64,000 nucleotides of DNA from Oceanospirillum sp048264105 (GTDB taxonomy: Bacteria; Pseudomonadota; Gammaproteobacteria; Pseudomonadales; Halomonadaceae): assembly GCA_048264105.1 (NCBI GenBank), contig JBLXDJ010000002.1, forward strand, positions 310,001 to 374,000. Direction: 5' to 3'. Each line of letters opens with the position of its first letter. The stretch's first letter is position 1. The notes under the pieces are model-generated. The model was not told the origin of the DNA and did no database searches. It saw nothing but the letters and a program-made list of their open reading frames with translations. Position numbers and translations under genes: made by a program. Shown here piece after piece: positions 1 to 7,528 of this stretch.

Positions 1-1058
1 TTACTTCCGGCACGGTGGGTAAATCGAAGGGTGTTGCGGTTCCTCTGAAAGCGCTGCTGGGCTTCTACATCTATATGAAGTACGCCATCGGTCTGGAACA
101 GGATGATAAGTACTGGAATGTTGCTGATCCGGGTTGGGCTTATGGTCTGTACTACGCCATTACTGGTCCGCTGTGCATGGGTGTAGCCACTCACTTTAAT
201 GAGGCTGGTTTTACCACTGAGAACACCTACGAGATGCTGGAGAAATACCAGATTACCAATCTGGCAGCTGCTCCTACCGCTTATCGTATGATGATGGCCA
301 GTGATGCCCATAAAGAGATGGAGCCGAAACTGGCGCTGCGTCGTGCGAGTTCTGCCGGTGAGCCACTAAGTCCTGAAGTGGTGAACTGGGTGAGTGATGT
401 TCTGGGTTGTCCTGTGATGGATCACTACGGTCAGACTGAAACCGGTATGACCTGCTGTAACCATCATGCTCTGGAGCACAATGTTCATATTGGCGCGATG
501 GGTTACGCCCTGCCGGGTTATCGCGTTGTGGCTCTTGATGCGGACTACAATGAGGTCAGCCCTGGTGAAGAAGGTCAGTTTGCCGTGGATATGGAGAACT
601 CTCCGGCATTTTTCTTCCAGGGATACACCTGGCAGGAGAAGAAGCCATTCCACGGTAAGTACTACCTGACCGGTGACATGGTATTTGAAAACCGCGATGG
701 CTGTTATCAGTTCAGTGGTCGTGATGACGACATTATTACCACGGCGGGTTATCGCGTTGGCCCTGCCGATGTTGAAGGTACGGTGCTTGAGCATGAAGCC
801 GTGGCTGAAAGCGCTGCAGTAGGTAAACCGGATGCCAAGCGTGGCCACATTATTAAGTCGTTTGTCGTGCTGCGTGATGGTCACGAAGCATCCGATGAGC
901 TGGTGCAGGACATTCAGAATATGGTACGTGAGCGTCTGTCGACCCATGCGTTCCCTCGCGAGATCGAATTTGTCGATGAACTGCCGAAAACGCCGAGTGG
1001 CAAGATTCAGCGCTTTATTCTGCGTAAGCAGGCTGAAGATGAAGCTGCCAGTGCATAA
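1..1058 (+). CDS. acyl-CoA synthetase, AMP-binding family (5' end cut by window)
   Basis: This gene activates a carboxylic acid to its acyl-CoA through an acyl-adenylate; the substrate is unknown. The reading frame is open from base 3, so the true start lies left of the window. The first codons give the end of the adenylation P-loop, TSGTVGKSKG. Further family motifs follow in order: YGQTETG, the TGD motif (YYLTGD), the hinge region GRDDDIITTAGYRV, and the C-terminal PKTPSGKIQR with the catalytic lysine. The sequence style resembles medium-chain or acetyl/propionyl-CoA synthetases. A strong terminator follows, so it ends its own transcript. It is followed by a dehydrogenase pair on the same strand, which suggests acyl-CoA catabolism. 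Confidence 0.93.
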   Translation, partial: TSGTVGKSKGVAVPLKALLGFYIYMKYAIGLEQDDKYWNVADPGWAYGLYYAITGPLCMGVATHFNEAGFTTENTYEMLEKYQITNLAAAPTAYRMMMASDAHKEMEPKLALRRASSAGEPLSPEVVNWVSDVLGCPVMDHYGQTETGMTCCNHHALEHNVHIGAMGYALPGYRVVALDADYNEVSPGEEGQFAVDMENSPAFFFQGYTWQEKKPFHGKYYLTGDMVFENRDGCYQFSGRDDDIITTAGYRVGPADVEGTVLEHEAVAESAAVGKPDAKRGHIIKSFVVLRDGHEASDELVQDIQNMVRERLSTHAFPREIEFVDELPKTPSGKIQRFILRKQAEDEAASA

Positions 1059-1111
1059 CTGATGTGATGCGGCTCTGAAGCTCAGGCCGCTAAATTATGA
1101 ATATCAGGGAA

Positions 1112-1142
1112 GAACGCCGGATCCGATCCGGCGTTCCTTTTC
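1112..1142 (+). terminator. Rho-independent terminator after the acyl-CoA synthetase
   Basis: Bases 1112-1136 form a near-perfect inverted repeat (GAACGCCGGAT pairing with ATCCGGCGTTC) followed by CTTTTCC. It lies 54 bases after the stop codon and separates the synthetase transcript from the downstream dehydrogenase pair. Confidence 0.75.
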
Positions 1143-1210
1143 CAATCTTTTAAATTATCCGGGCCGTTCATTTATAAGAGCCCGACTGAACGACACAGAG
1201 AGATATCAAG

Positions 1211-1972
1211 ATGCAAATTTCAGGAAAAACTTTTCTGGTAACCGGCGCTGCCTCCGGTCTTGGCGAAGCGACAACCCGACGTCTGATCGAGCAGGGTGCC
1301 AATGTTGTACTGGCGGATATCAATAAAGCAGGTATCGATCTGGCTGCTGAACTGGGTGAGCGGGCAAGCTTTATCGCAACGGATATTACGTCGGAAGAGG
1401 ATGTACAGAGCGCGGTTAATCTGGCCGTGGAATCTTATGGTGGCCTGCATGGTGTTGTGCATTGCGCGGGTATCGTTGTGGTTCAGAAACTGCTGGATCG
1501 TGAACTAAATCCTGCTTCTCTGGAGCTGTTCGCTAAGGGTGTGAATATCAATCTGGTGGGCACGTTTAACGTTAACCGTCTGGCTGCTCAGGCGATGGCT
1601 AAGAATGAGCCGATGGCGGACAACGAGCGCGGGATCATTATCAACACGGCCTCTATTGCCGCCTTTGATGGTCAGGTAGGGCAGGCGTCGTACTCTTCAT
1701 CGAAAGCAGGCGTAGCCGGTATGGCGTTGCCGCTGGCACGTGAACTTTCCCGTCATGGTATCCGCGTTATGACGCTGGCACCGGGCGTGTTTGAAACGCC
1801 TATGATGAGTGATATTCCTGATGAGGCGGTGGAAGCACTGGGCAACTCTGTGCCGTTTCCTAAGCGTCTGGGTAAACCGGCTGAGTTTGCTGCCATGGCC
1901 TGCCACATTATCGAAAATACCATGCTGAACGGCGAAGTGATTCGTCTGGACGGCGCGATCCGTATGGCTTAA
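1211..1972 (+). CDS. short-chain dehydrogenase, 3-hydroxyacyl-CoA dehydrogenase type II (HSD10-like)
   Basis: A 253-residue classical SDR, the usual length. The NAD-binding motif TGAASGLG is at residues 11-18 and the HCAG equivalent of NNAG at 84-87. The catalytic set is Ser148, Tyr161 and Lys165 (YSSSK). The C-terminus, LNGEVIRLDGAIRM, is the hallmark of the HSD17B10/3-hydroxyacyl-CoA dehydrogenase type II branch, which oxidises short- or branched-chain 3-hydroxyacyl-CoA to 3-ketoacyl-CoA with NAD+. The start ATG at 1211 has a purine-rich GAGAG upstream. An acyl-CoA dehydrogenase follows after 26 bases, so the pair would supply two beta-oxidation-like steps. The exact substrate cannot be read from sequence. 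Confidence 0.9.
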   Translation: MQISGKTFLVTGAASGLGEATTRRLIEQGANVVLADINKAGIDLAAELGERASFIATDITSEEDVQSAVNLAVESYGGLHGVVHCAGIVVVQKLLDRELNPASLELFAKGVNINLVGTFNVNRLAAQAMAKNEPMADNERGIIINTASIAAFDGQVGQASYSSSKAGVAGMALPLARELSRHGIRVMTLAPGVFETPMMSDIPDEAVEALGNSVPFPKRLGKPAEFAAMACHIIENTMLNGEVIRLDGAIRMA

Positions 1973-1998
1973 GCCGCTGTCTTTGAGGAGATAATTCT

Positions 1999-3153
1999 AT
2001 GCATATGGCATTAACCGAAGAGCAGATGATGATTCAGGATATGGCGCGTAAGTTTGCCGAAACTGAACTGGAGCCTGTTGCAGCGGAGCTGGATCAAACC
2101 GGTAATCGAGAGATTCTACTATCCAATCTTAAAAAGCTTTCTGAGCTTGGCTTTATGGGGCTGAACGTAAAAGCTGAATATGGCGGTTCCGAAGCTGGCG
2201 TTATTGCATTCAGCGTAGCCATGACGGAGATCGCCCGGGCCTGTGCTTCTACTGCGGTTACGATGTCCGTGACCAATATGGTCGCGGAAGTGATTCAGGA
2301 AGTCGGTAATGAAGAGCAGCGTCAAAAGTATATTCCCAAAATCTGCAGCGGTGAGTTTGCCGCCGGTAGCTTCTGCCTGAGTGAAGCCAATGCGGGCTCT
2401 GACCCTTCCGGTATGCGTGCCAGTGCCGTAAGAGATGGTGATGACTGGGTTATCAATGGCGCTAAACAGTGGATCAGTAGTGCAGAATACGCCGGTGTAT
2501 TTGTGGTTTGGGCGGTAACGGATAAAGACGCGCCTAAAGGTAAGGGTATCAGCTGCTTCCTGGTCGATGCCGACAATCCCGGCGTAAAGATCAGCAAAGC
2601 AGAAGACAAGATGGGTCAGAAGGCCTCCGCCACCAATGAAGTCCTGTTTGATAATTGTCGTGTGCCGGACTCCGCCATGATGGGTAAGCTGAATGATGGC
2701 TTCCGTATTGCTGTGGCAGAACTGGCCGGTGGCCGCATTGGCATCGGCTCGCTGGCGCTGGGTATCGGTAGTGCCGCTATGGATTATGCCGCGCGCTATA
2801 CCAAAGAGCGTGAGCAGTTTGGTAAACCTCTAGCTGCGTTTCAGGGACTGCAATGGATGATGGCAGATCACTACACTGAGCTGGAAGCTGCCCGGTTACT
2901 GCTGATGAATGCCGCCTGGAAGAAAGAACAGGGATTGCCCTTTGCCAAAGAGGCTTCCATGGCGAAACTCTACGCCACGGAAAAAGCTAATACAGCCTGC
3001 TACAGCGCACTACAGCTGATGGGCGGCAACGGCTACGTTAAAGAATATCCTCTTGAGCGCTTCGCTAGGGATGTTCGTGTGACCGCTATCTATGAAGGTA
3101 CCAGCGAGATCCAGCGGGTGATTATTGCCAGGGAAATTTTGAAGGAGTTGTAA
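1999..3153 (+). CDS. acyl-CoA dehydrogenase
   Basis: A 384-residue FAD-dependent acyl-CoA dehydrogenase of normal length, introducing the alpha-beta double bond into an acyl-CoA and passing electrons to ETF. Family signature 1, CLSEANAGSD, is at residues 126-135. The C-terminal signature includes QLMGGNGYVKEYPLER, and the catalytic base is Glu366 in AIYEGTSEIQR. A good Shine-Dalgarno (GAGGAG) precedes the ATG at 1999; a second in-frame ATG six bases later is possible. Same strand and close spacing place it in one operon with the HSD10-like gene. Substrate range (short, branched or medium chain) is not decidable here. Confidence 0.94.
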   Translation: MHMALTEEQMMIQDMARKFAETELEPVAAELDQTGNREILLSNLKKLSELGFMGLNVKAEYGGSEAGVIAFSVAMTEIARACASTAVTMSVTNMVAEVIQEVGNEEQRQKYIPKICSGEFAAGSFCLSEANAGSDPSGMRASAVRDGDDWVINGAKQWISSAEYAGVFVVWAVTDKDAPKGKGISCFLVDADNPGVKISKAEDKMGQKASATNEVLFDNCRVPDSAMMGKLNDGFRIAVAELAGGRIGIGSLALGIGSAAMDYAARYTKEREQFGKPLAAFQGLQWMMADHYTELEAARLLLMNAAWKKEQGLPFAKEASMAKLYATEKANTACYSALQLMGGNGYVKEYPLERFARDVRVTAIYEGTSEIQRVIIAREILKEL

Positions 3154-3177
3154 TAGACCTGACGGGATAGGAGAGGG

Positions 3178-3210
3178 GCAATCAGATGTTGTTAGTTATC
3201 ACCTGATTGC
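3178..3210. other. hairpin between convergent genes, possible weak terminator
   Basis: GCAATCAG (3178-3185) pairs with CTGATTGC (3203-3210) across a 17-base loop. It sits between the convergent stops of the acyl-CoA dehydrogenase and the methyltransferase, but neither side has a T-run, so a terminator role is uncertain. Confidence 0.3.
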
Positions 3211-3236
3211 TCGCCTTAGTATGTATACCGTAATAT

Positions 3237-3917
3237 TTATTTTTTTTGGGCCACGAAAACATACCAGTCATAGCTCAGGCCAAACCATTCGAGACTGATT
3301 TTTGCGTGGCGGAAGTTGGAGAAGTATTGAGAAAACGAGTCTTCAATGTCTTTTTCATCCTGAAGGCAGCGCATAACCTGGCCATTTCTCAGGCCAAAAA
3401 AGTCATCTTTTACTGTTTTGTATTTCTTTTCGGAATCTGTGTAATCTGCATCTTTAAAAATAAAGGAGCTTGGTTGGGGAACAGAGCATACAAGCAACCC
3501 TCCACTCTTCAGCGGCCTTGCCATTTCACGTACGTGATCCTGAAAATCAGCCTGAGCATTTTCCATGTAGTAACAGCTGTTCCATGCCAAAATGACATCA
3601 AAAAACTCATCTGCGTATGGGATATTCGATGCCATGCCCTCTTTGACCGTGGCGTTTATGTCGAGAGTGCCAAGCTTATTTTGTAGTGAATCGCAGATCT
3701 CCTTGGATATTTCAACGCCATGTGTATCGAAACCCTGTTTGGTAAAAAAGGCAAGATGGCGGCCATCCCCTGCGCCAAGATCGAGAGCTTTGCTGCCGGG
3801 TTCCAGATTGCTTAGATCAAGGTTGGGGAATTTACCCTTGAAGATTCTGATGACGCCTTCTGCAGGGTAGGAGATTTGAGTATTTCTTTTGTAAAAATCA
3901 GTCCATTCATCTTTCAA
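3237..3917 (-). CDS. class I SAM-dependent methyltransferase
   Basis: A 226-residue Rossmann-fold methyltransferase (Methyltransf_11/25 type). Motif I, ALDLGAGDGRH, is near residues 44-54, the acidic motif II residue is Glu69 (THGVEIS), and a motif IV-like VILAWNSCYY follows. There is no membrane segment, so it is cytosolic. It is the last gene of the seven-gene minus-strand operon and overlaps the acyltransferase gene by 11 bases, implying translational coupling. Context suggests it methylates a small molecule or sugar intermediate, for example an O-methyl group on a flagellar glycan. The substrate is inferred from neighbours only. Confidence 0.85.
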   Translation of the reverse strand: MKDEWTDFYKRNTQISYPAEGVIRIFKGKFPNLDLSNLEPGSKALDLGAGDGRHLAFFTKQGFDTHGVEISKEICDSLQNKLGTLDINATVKEGMASNIPYADEFFDVILAWNSCYYMENAQADFQDHVREMARPLKSGGLLVCSVPQPSSFIFKDADYTDSEKKYKTVKDDFFGLRNGQVMRCLQDEKDIEDSFSQYFSNFRHAKISLEWFGLSYDWYVFVAQKK

Positions 3918-4686
3918 AATATTCGCCTTTTATCAGAAGGTTTGGATTTTTCTGCAATTCATTTTTAATTAACTGATACTTATCGGTTATGTTGATGACG
4001 CCAATGAACCCTCGGCCGAGTGGGGCTTTTTGGTATAGGTTTTGTTCTACGGCGATACGGTCCAGTGCTGTGAAGTCAGCAATGGTATCCTCGGTATCAG
4101 TATCTCGTACGTAGATGGAATAGCAGTCTTGTTGTTCTTTTCCATCAATGGTAATGGTGCCTGGAAAGGCTTTCTCGTATCGATAAGGAACATCAAGTAA
4201 GCGTTCTATGTAATGAACTAGGGTCGAACCAGTATCAAAGTTAAAGTTACATATTTTTCCGCTTTCCTGAAAAAAACGTGCAAAGAAAGAGTCCTGACCG
4301 TATGCGTTTTTAGCAACGTCAGAGGTTAGCTCCGCTGCTTTTTTTCCGATAGCAGCAACAGAGACATTCGGATCGTGTGATCTCATACTGGAAGGGTGTA
4401 GCCTGATGTACTCAGCAAAGCTTCCGCAGTTAGATGAAGTGGTTGCTGGGTTGAATCCCATCTGATTGCTAAATGAGTAAGTGAACGTTGGAACAATTAG
4501 AGTCCCTTCGTTTCCTATAACGTTAAGCAACGCCTCTAATAGCGTCTTATTGGCGTTCTCGGCACTTGCTTCACCTTTTGGAATGCCAAAAAAGCCAATG
4601 TTGCTGTGTATGAAAAGGGTATCCCCTTCTGTAATTCCCAAGCTTTTGATAGCTGATACAGCGTCTGCCAGAGTGTAATGATGCAT
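3907..4686 (-). CDS. AAC(3)-like N-acyltransferase
   Basis: A 259-residue member of the family named for aminoglycoside 3-N-acetyltransferase (YokD-like fold). The acyl-CoA-binding start FIHSNIGFFGIPKG is near residues 25-38, GTLIVPTFTYSF near 60-71, SHDPNVSVAAIG near 103-114, and the conserved STLVHYIE further on. Many family members acylate amino sugars or secondary metabolites rather than drugs. The gene lies five bases after the acyl carrier protein gene, so an acyl-ACP donor and an amino-sugar acceptor are plausible. Resistance is unlikely: it sits inside a biosynthetic operon with no mobile element nearby. Confidence 0.82.
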   Translation of the reverse strand: MHHYTLADAVSAIKSLGITEGDTLFIHSNIGFFGIPKGEASAENANKTLLEALLNVIGNEGTLIVPTFTYSFSNQMGFNPATTSSNCGSFAEYIRLHPSSMRSHDPNVSVAAIGKKAAELTSDVAKNAYGQDSFFARFFQESGKICNFNFDTGSTLVHYIERLLDVPYRYEKAFPGTITIDGKEQQDCYSIYVRDTDTEDTIADFTALDRIAVEQNLYQKAPLGRGFIGVINITDKYQLIKNELQKNPNLLIKGEYFER

Positions 4687-4691
4687 AACGA

Positions 4692-4922
4692 TTAAGCTTT
4701 TCTGTCGATGATTGCAGCCAAGCCCGCAATGGTTGCAAAGTCGCGGTTCTGGAAATCTTCATCGGTAAAACGAATATCAAATTTCTGCTCGATTTCTTCA
4801 ATCAGCATAATGATTTCAAAGGAATCGATCAGACCCTGTTCAAAAAAATTAGCCTCGGTATTGAAACTGGATCTTCCTGACTTTTCTTGGAACGTTTCAA
4901 TTAGCCAGTTAAGTGTGCTCAT
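4692..4922 (-). CDS. stand-alone acyl carrier protein
   Basis: A 76-residue acidic acyl carrier protein. The phosphopantetheine attachment motif is GLIDSFEI with Ser34; the flanking helices (FFEQGLIDS, EEIEQKFDIRFTDED) fit the PP-binding family. It is not the fatty-acid AcpP, whose motif is typically DSLD. It lies two bases after the cyclase-family gene and five before the acyltransferase, in an operon that also encodes an adenylating ligase. The simplest role is to carry the acyl group that the ligase activates and the transferase delivers. No phosphopantetheinyl transferase is encoded in the window. Confidence 0.9.
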   Translation of the reverse strand: MSTLNWLIETFQEKSGRSSFNTEANFFEQGLIDSFEIIMLIEEIEQKFDIRFTDEDFQNRDFATIAGLAAIIDRKA

Positions 4923-4924
4923 GA

Positions 4925-5587
4925 TTACTCCTCTATAGCGAAGCAGCGAACAGGTGCACCGTCACCGTCTTTGATTTTTAGTGGGGCAACAACCAAAAGA
5001 ACGCTATCTGATGTTAAGTCTTTCAGGTTAATAAGATATTCGACGATGTAGATATCTTTCGACAAAAGGATCTTGTGGTTAGGGGCATCTTTTGGGGCAT
5101 GGCGGCCATTCAGAGGATTGTCCGGTTGAGGTGTGTCCAGCGCTATCATCTTGCAGCCGCGTTCTACCAGATATTCACAGGCTGTTTCAGATAGAAATGG
5201 GTGGTCAGAATAGTATTTATTGGTTCCCAGATGGCGATCCCAGTCGAAACGGAATACCACCCTTGTTGCCTCTTTTCCGGATAATCTTTCTTCCAGTTCG
5301 GTTCTGGATATTTCATGAAAGTCAGGTAGAGAGGAGAAATCAAGAACCGTTGCTTGGCCAACCAGAGATTCAAGTGGTACAGACTCCATGGTTGCTCCAT
5401 CACGGATAAAGTGCCTTGGCGCATCCATATGAGTACCCGTATGAGTTCCAAGAGTTAGCTTCCGTGTTTCACGATTCTCGATGCCGTGTCGGCCAAGCTG
5501 AGTAATCTCGACAAAAGGATGCCAGTGAGCAGCAAAGGTTTGCATACCCTCTTCGATGGTCATAGTGAGGTCAGTAATTTTTCTCAT
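4925..5587 (-). CDS. cyclase-family metal hydrolase (kynurenine formamidase-like)
   Basis: A 220-residue member of the cyclase family (PF04199), which includes bacterial kynurenine formamidase and polyketide-associated cyclases. The metal-binding signature HTGTHMDAPRH is at residues 49-59. A GCKMIALDTPQPDNP segment with a downstream conserved His-Ala-Pro (NGRHAPKDAPNHKILL) follows. The start overlaps the upstream VOC gene stop by four bases (ATGA). Tryptophan catabolism genes are absent, so a formamidase role has no support here. A hydrolytic, cyclising or dehydrating step on an acyl intermediate is inferred from context. Confidence 0.8.
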   Translation of the reverse strand: MRKITDLTMTIEEGMQTFAAHWHPFVEITQLGRHGIENRETRKLTLGTHTGTHMDAPRHFIRDGATMESVPLESLVGQATVLDFSSLPDFHEISRTELEERLSGKEATRVVFRFDWDRHLGTNKYYSDHPFLSETACEYLVERGCKMIALDTPQPDNPLNGRHAPKDAPNHKILLSKDIYIVEYLINLKDLTSDSVLLVVAPLKIKDGDGAPVRCFAIEE

Positions 5588-6195
5588 TTTGCAAACTCGT
5601 ATAGTTCAATGAAAAAACCACCGTAGGTTTTCAGCAACACTACGTTGACTTTTTTCTGGTTAATTTCGGTAGCGAATATTTCTGTTTTATCAATATCTTT
5701 TGCGACTCTTTGTTCACACAAGGCGGCAAGGTTTTTGACAATTAAAGCGATACAAACACCACCTTTACTATTGAGGTAGTGTTCATTGTTATCAGTGTTC
5801 TCCATTGCTTCCAGTGTGATGGATGCACGTAATGATGCAATGGGAGAATTAACTTGTAAGGTATTTCCCTCAGCGCTGGACGATATCAGCTTCTCCAGAA
5901 GAGCCAGATCTTTTTGCAGGTTCCGGCTCTGTAGGGTTAATGCCTTTTGTTGCTGTTTTATACAACTAGTGTTCTTCGTTTCTGAATACCGAATAAGCTC
6001 AACCCTTGATTCTCCTTCCTTTTCCAGGATGTAGAGGTCGTGAGTTGCCAGGTTCTTGCTTAAAAACTTTTTTTTCTGAGCATCATTTTTAAGATTTTTT
6101 TCTTCAGTAATAATGCTGTAGCCATTTTCAAGATAGTCTGAAAGATCTTTTAAATTGTCTGTAGCTACCGTTATATGAGCAAGCCCAATAATCAA
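5584..6195 (-). CDS. VOC (glyoxalase/dioxygenase fold) family protein
   Basis: A 203-residue protein that opens with the betaalphabetabetabeta start of the vicinal oxygen chelate fold (IGLAHITVATDNLKDLSDYL) and ends with GGFFIELYEF, where the terminal Glu is a common metal ligand. A second half-module (GGVCIALIVKNLAALCEQRV) is visible. Metal ligands His7 and the C-terminal Glu are plausible, but the full set is not certain. It is one base downstream of the adenylate-forming ligase and overlaps the cyclase gene by four. Epimerase, isomerase or lyase chemistry on the acyl intermediate is possible; the function is unknown. Confidence 0.65.
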   Translation of the reverse strand: MIIGLAHITVATDNLKDLSDYLENGYSIITEEKNLKNDAQKKKFLSKNLATHDLYILEKEGESRVELIRYSETKNTSCIKQQQKALTLQSRNLQKDLALLEKLISSSAEGNTLQVNSPIASLRASITLEAMENTDNNEHYLNSKGGVCIALIVKNLAALCEQRVAKDIDKTEIFATEINQKKVNVVLLKTYGGFFIELYEFAK

Positions 6196-6196
6196 A

Positions 6197-7528
6197 TCAG
6201 ATGCACTCCATCAGTTTGTTTTTCATTATTTTGCCCGTTGTATTTCTGGGAAATGATTTTATCAGGTGAATTTTTGAGGGCAAAAGCTCCCTGTCGATCT
6301 GTTCTTTACAGAAATCGGAGAAGCTGTCGGTATCTTCGGACTCTGTTTCGACAAAGGCGACAATGTCTTCTCCCCAAAACGGATGCGAAGTGCCAATTAC
6401 GGCAACGTCCTGAGCCTGCGGGTGCATGATGATTGTTTCTTCAATAAAACGGGGGCTTATATTCTTCCCGCCTTTGATGATGAGGTCTTTCTGTCTGCCG
6501 GTAATCATGATTTGCTGATCTTTGATTTCAGCAATATCGCCGGTATCGAAAAAGCCGTGTTCAATATCGGCAGGGTGCCAGATGTCATCAATCAGATAGC
6601 CATCAAAAGCAAAGGGAGAGCTGACAAAAAGATTTCCTGAAGTTTTGACCTCTATACCGTTAAGGGGCTGGCCTACAGAGCGCTCTGTTTTCTGAAAGTT
6701 GGCGCTGACCAGCAGAATCTCAGACATGCCATAGCTTTCAATGCAGTCGATACCAAACTTGGCTTCAAACTGTGCTTTTTTATCCTGCAGCAGCGGTGCC
6801 GTACCTACCAGTAACAGTTTCAGCCGTTCTTTGACGGCGGCAAGGGTTTCTGCATTACGCGTTGTGGCGGTAACAAAGCTGATGATGGTGGGGGTCAGCC
6901 AGGCGGTATTGCAGTTGTGCTCAATCAGGTCATCCCAGAAGCCGGAGATTTTTTCCGCAGAGAAAGGGGCGGACAGAACAACGGTTCCAGAGGCAACGAG
7001 GGGGGAAATCAGAGTATTCAGAATGCCCGCCATGTAGCTGATAGGAAAAACATGAAGCAGACGGGTCTGGTGGTTGATACCACTGGAGTTATTAAACGCT
7101 AATGCATTGGCGATAATGTTTTCAAAGGGATGGCAAACACCCTTCGGAGTACCGGTTGTCCCGGAGGTAAAACAGATCAGATAGCTTTTCTCAAACCGTA
7201 TCTGCTCTGTGTGCTTTCTTATGCCTTTATGGGTTACATGCAGATTAACCTCGTTTTTACTCAGAATACCTGCGTTGGTCTTACTGTCACGGGGATTTAG
7301 CATTAAAGCGGAATAGCCGTATATAAAACAGGTCAAAAGCGTTATTACTGCCTCCATGCCATTTTCCAATTCAATGGCGATGATGTAGTTTTTTTGTGCG
7401 CCGGCAGCGCTTAATTCTTGGTTCTTTTCTGAGCAGAGTGTTTTCAGATCGGCATAGCGATAGTGCTGCGAATCGCAAACCAGAGCAATGCTATCAGGCG
7501 TAAGGTCAAAATATTGGCTTAAATTCAT
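6197..7528 (-). CDS. adenylate-forming acyl-CoA/acyl-ACP ligase
   Basis: A 443-residue ANL-superfamily enzyme, somewhat shorter than the usual 500-550 residues. The P-loop TSGTTGTPKG is at 121-130, a SYGMSE motif stands for YGxTE, then FDTGDIAEI, the hinge GRQKDLIIKGGKNISP, and the catalytic Lys433 in NTTGKIMKNKL. It activates a carboxylic acid with ATP and should load it onto CoA or onto the acyl carrier protein encoded three genes downstream. Its start overlaps the aldolase stop by four bases. It is only distantly similar to the synthetase at the left edge, so the two are not a recent duplication. Confidence 0.9.
   Translation of the reverse strand: MNLSQYFDLTPDSIALVCDSQHYRYADLKTLCSEKNQELSAAGAQKNYIIAIELENGMEAVITLLTCFIYGYSALMLNPRDSKTNAGILSKNEVNLHVTHKGIRKHTEQIRFEKSYLICFTSGTTGTPKGVCHPFENIIANALAFNNSSGINHQTRLLHVFPISYMAGILNTLISPLVASGTVVLSAPFSAEKISGFWDDLIEHNCNTAWLTPTIISFVTATTRNAETLAAVKERLKLLLVGTAPLLQDKKAQFEAKFGIDCIESYGMSEILLVSANFQKTERSVGQPLNGIEVKTSGNLFVSSPFAFDGYLIDDIWHPADIEHGFFDTGDIAEIKDQQIMITGRQKDLIIKGGKNISPRFIEETIIMHPQAQDVAVIGTSHPFWGEDIVAFVETESEDTDSFSDFCKEQIDRELLPSKIHLIKSFPRNTTGKIMKNKLMECI

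Noticed and set aside
3907..4686. Aminoglycoside resistance gene
   Set aside because: The AAC(3)-like fold is shared with biosynthetic acyltransferases; the gene is embedded in a biosynthetic operon, with no mobile element or other resistance gene nearby.
4925..5587. Kynurenine formamidase for tryptophan breakdown
   Set aside because: The HTGTHMDAPRH motif fits the whole cyclase family; no tryptophan dioxygenase or kynureninase gene is nearby.
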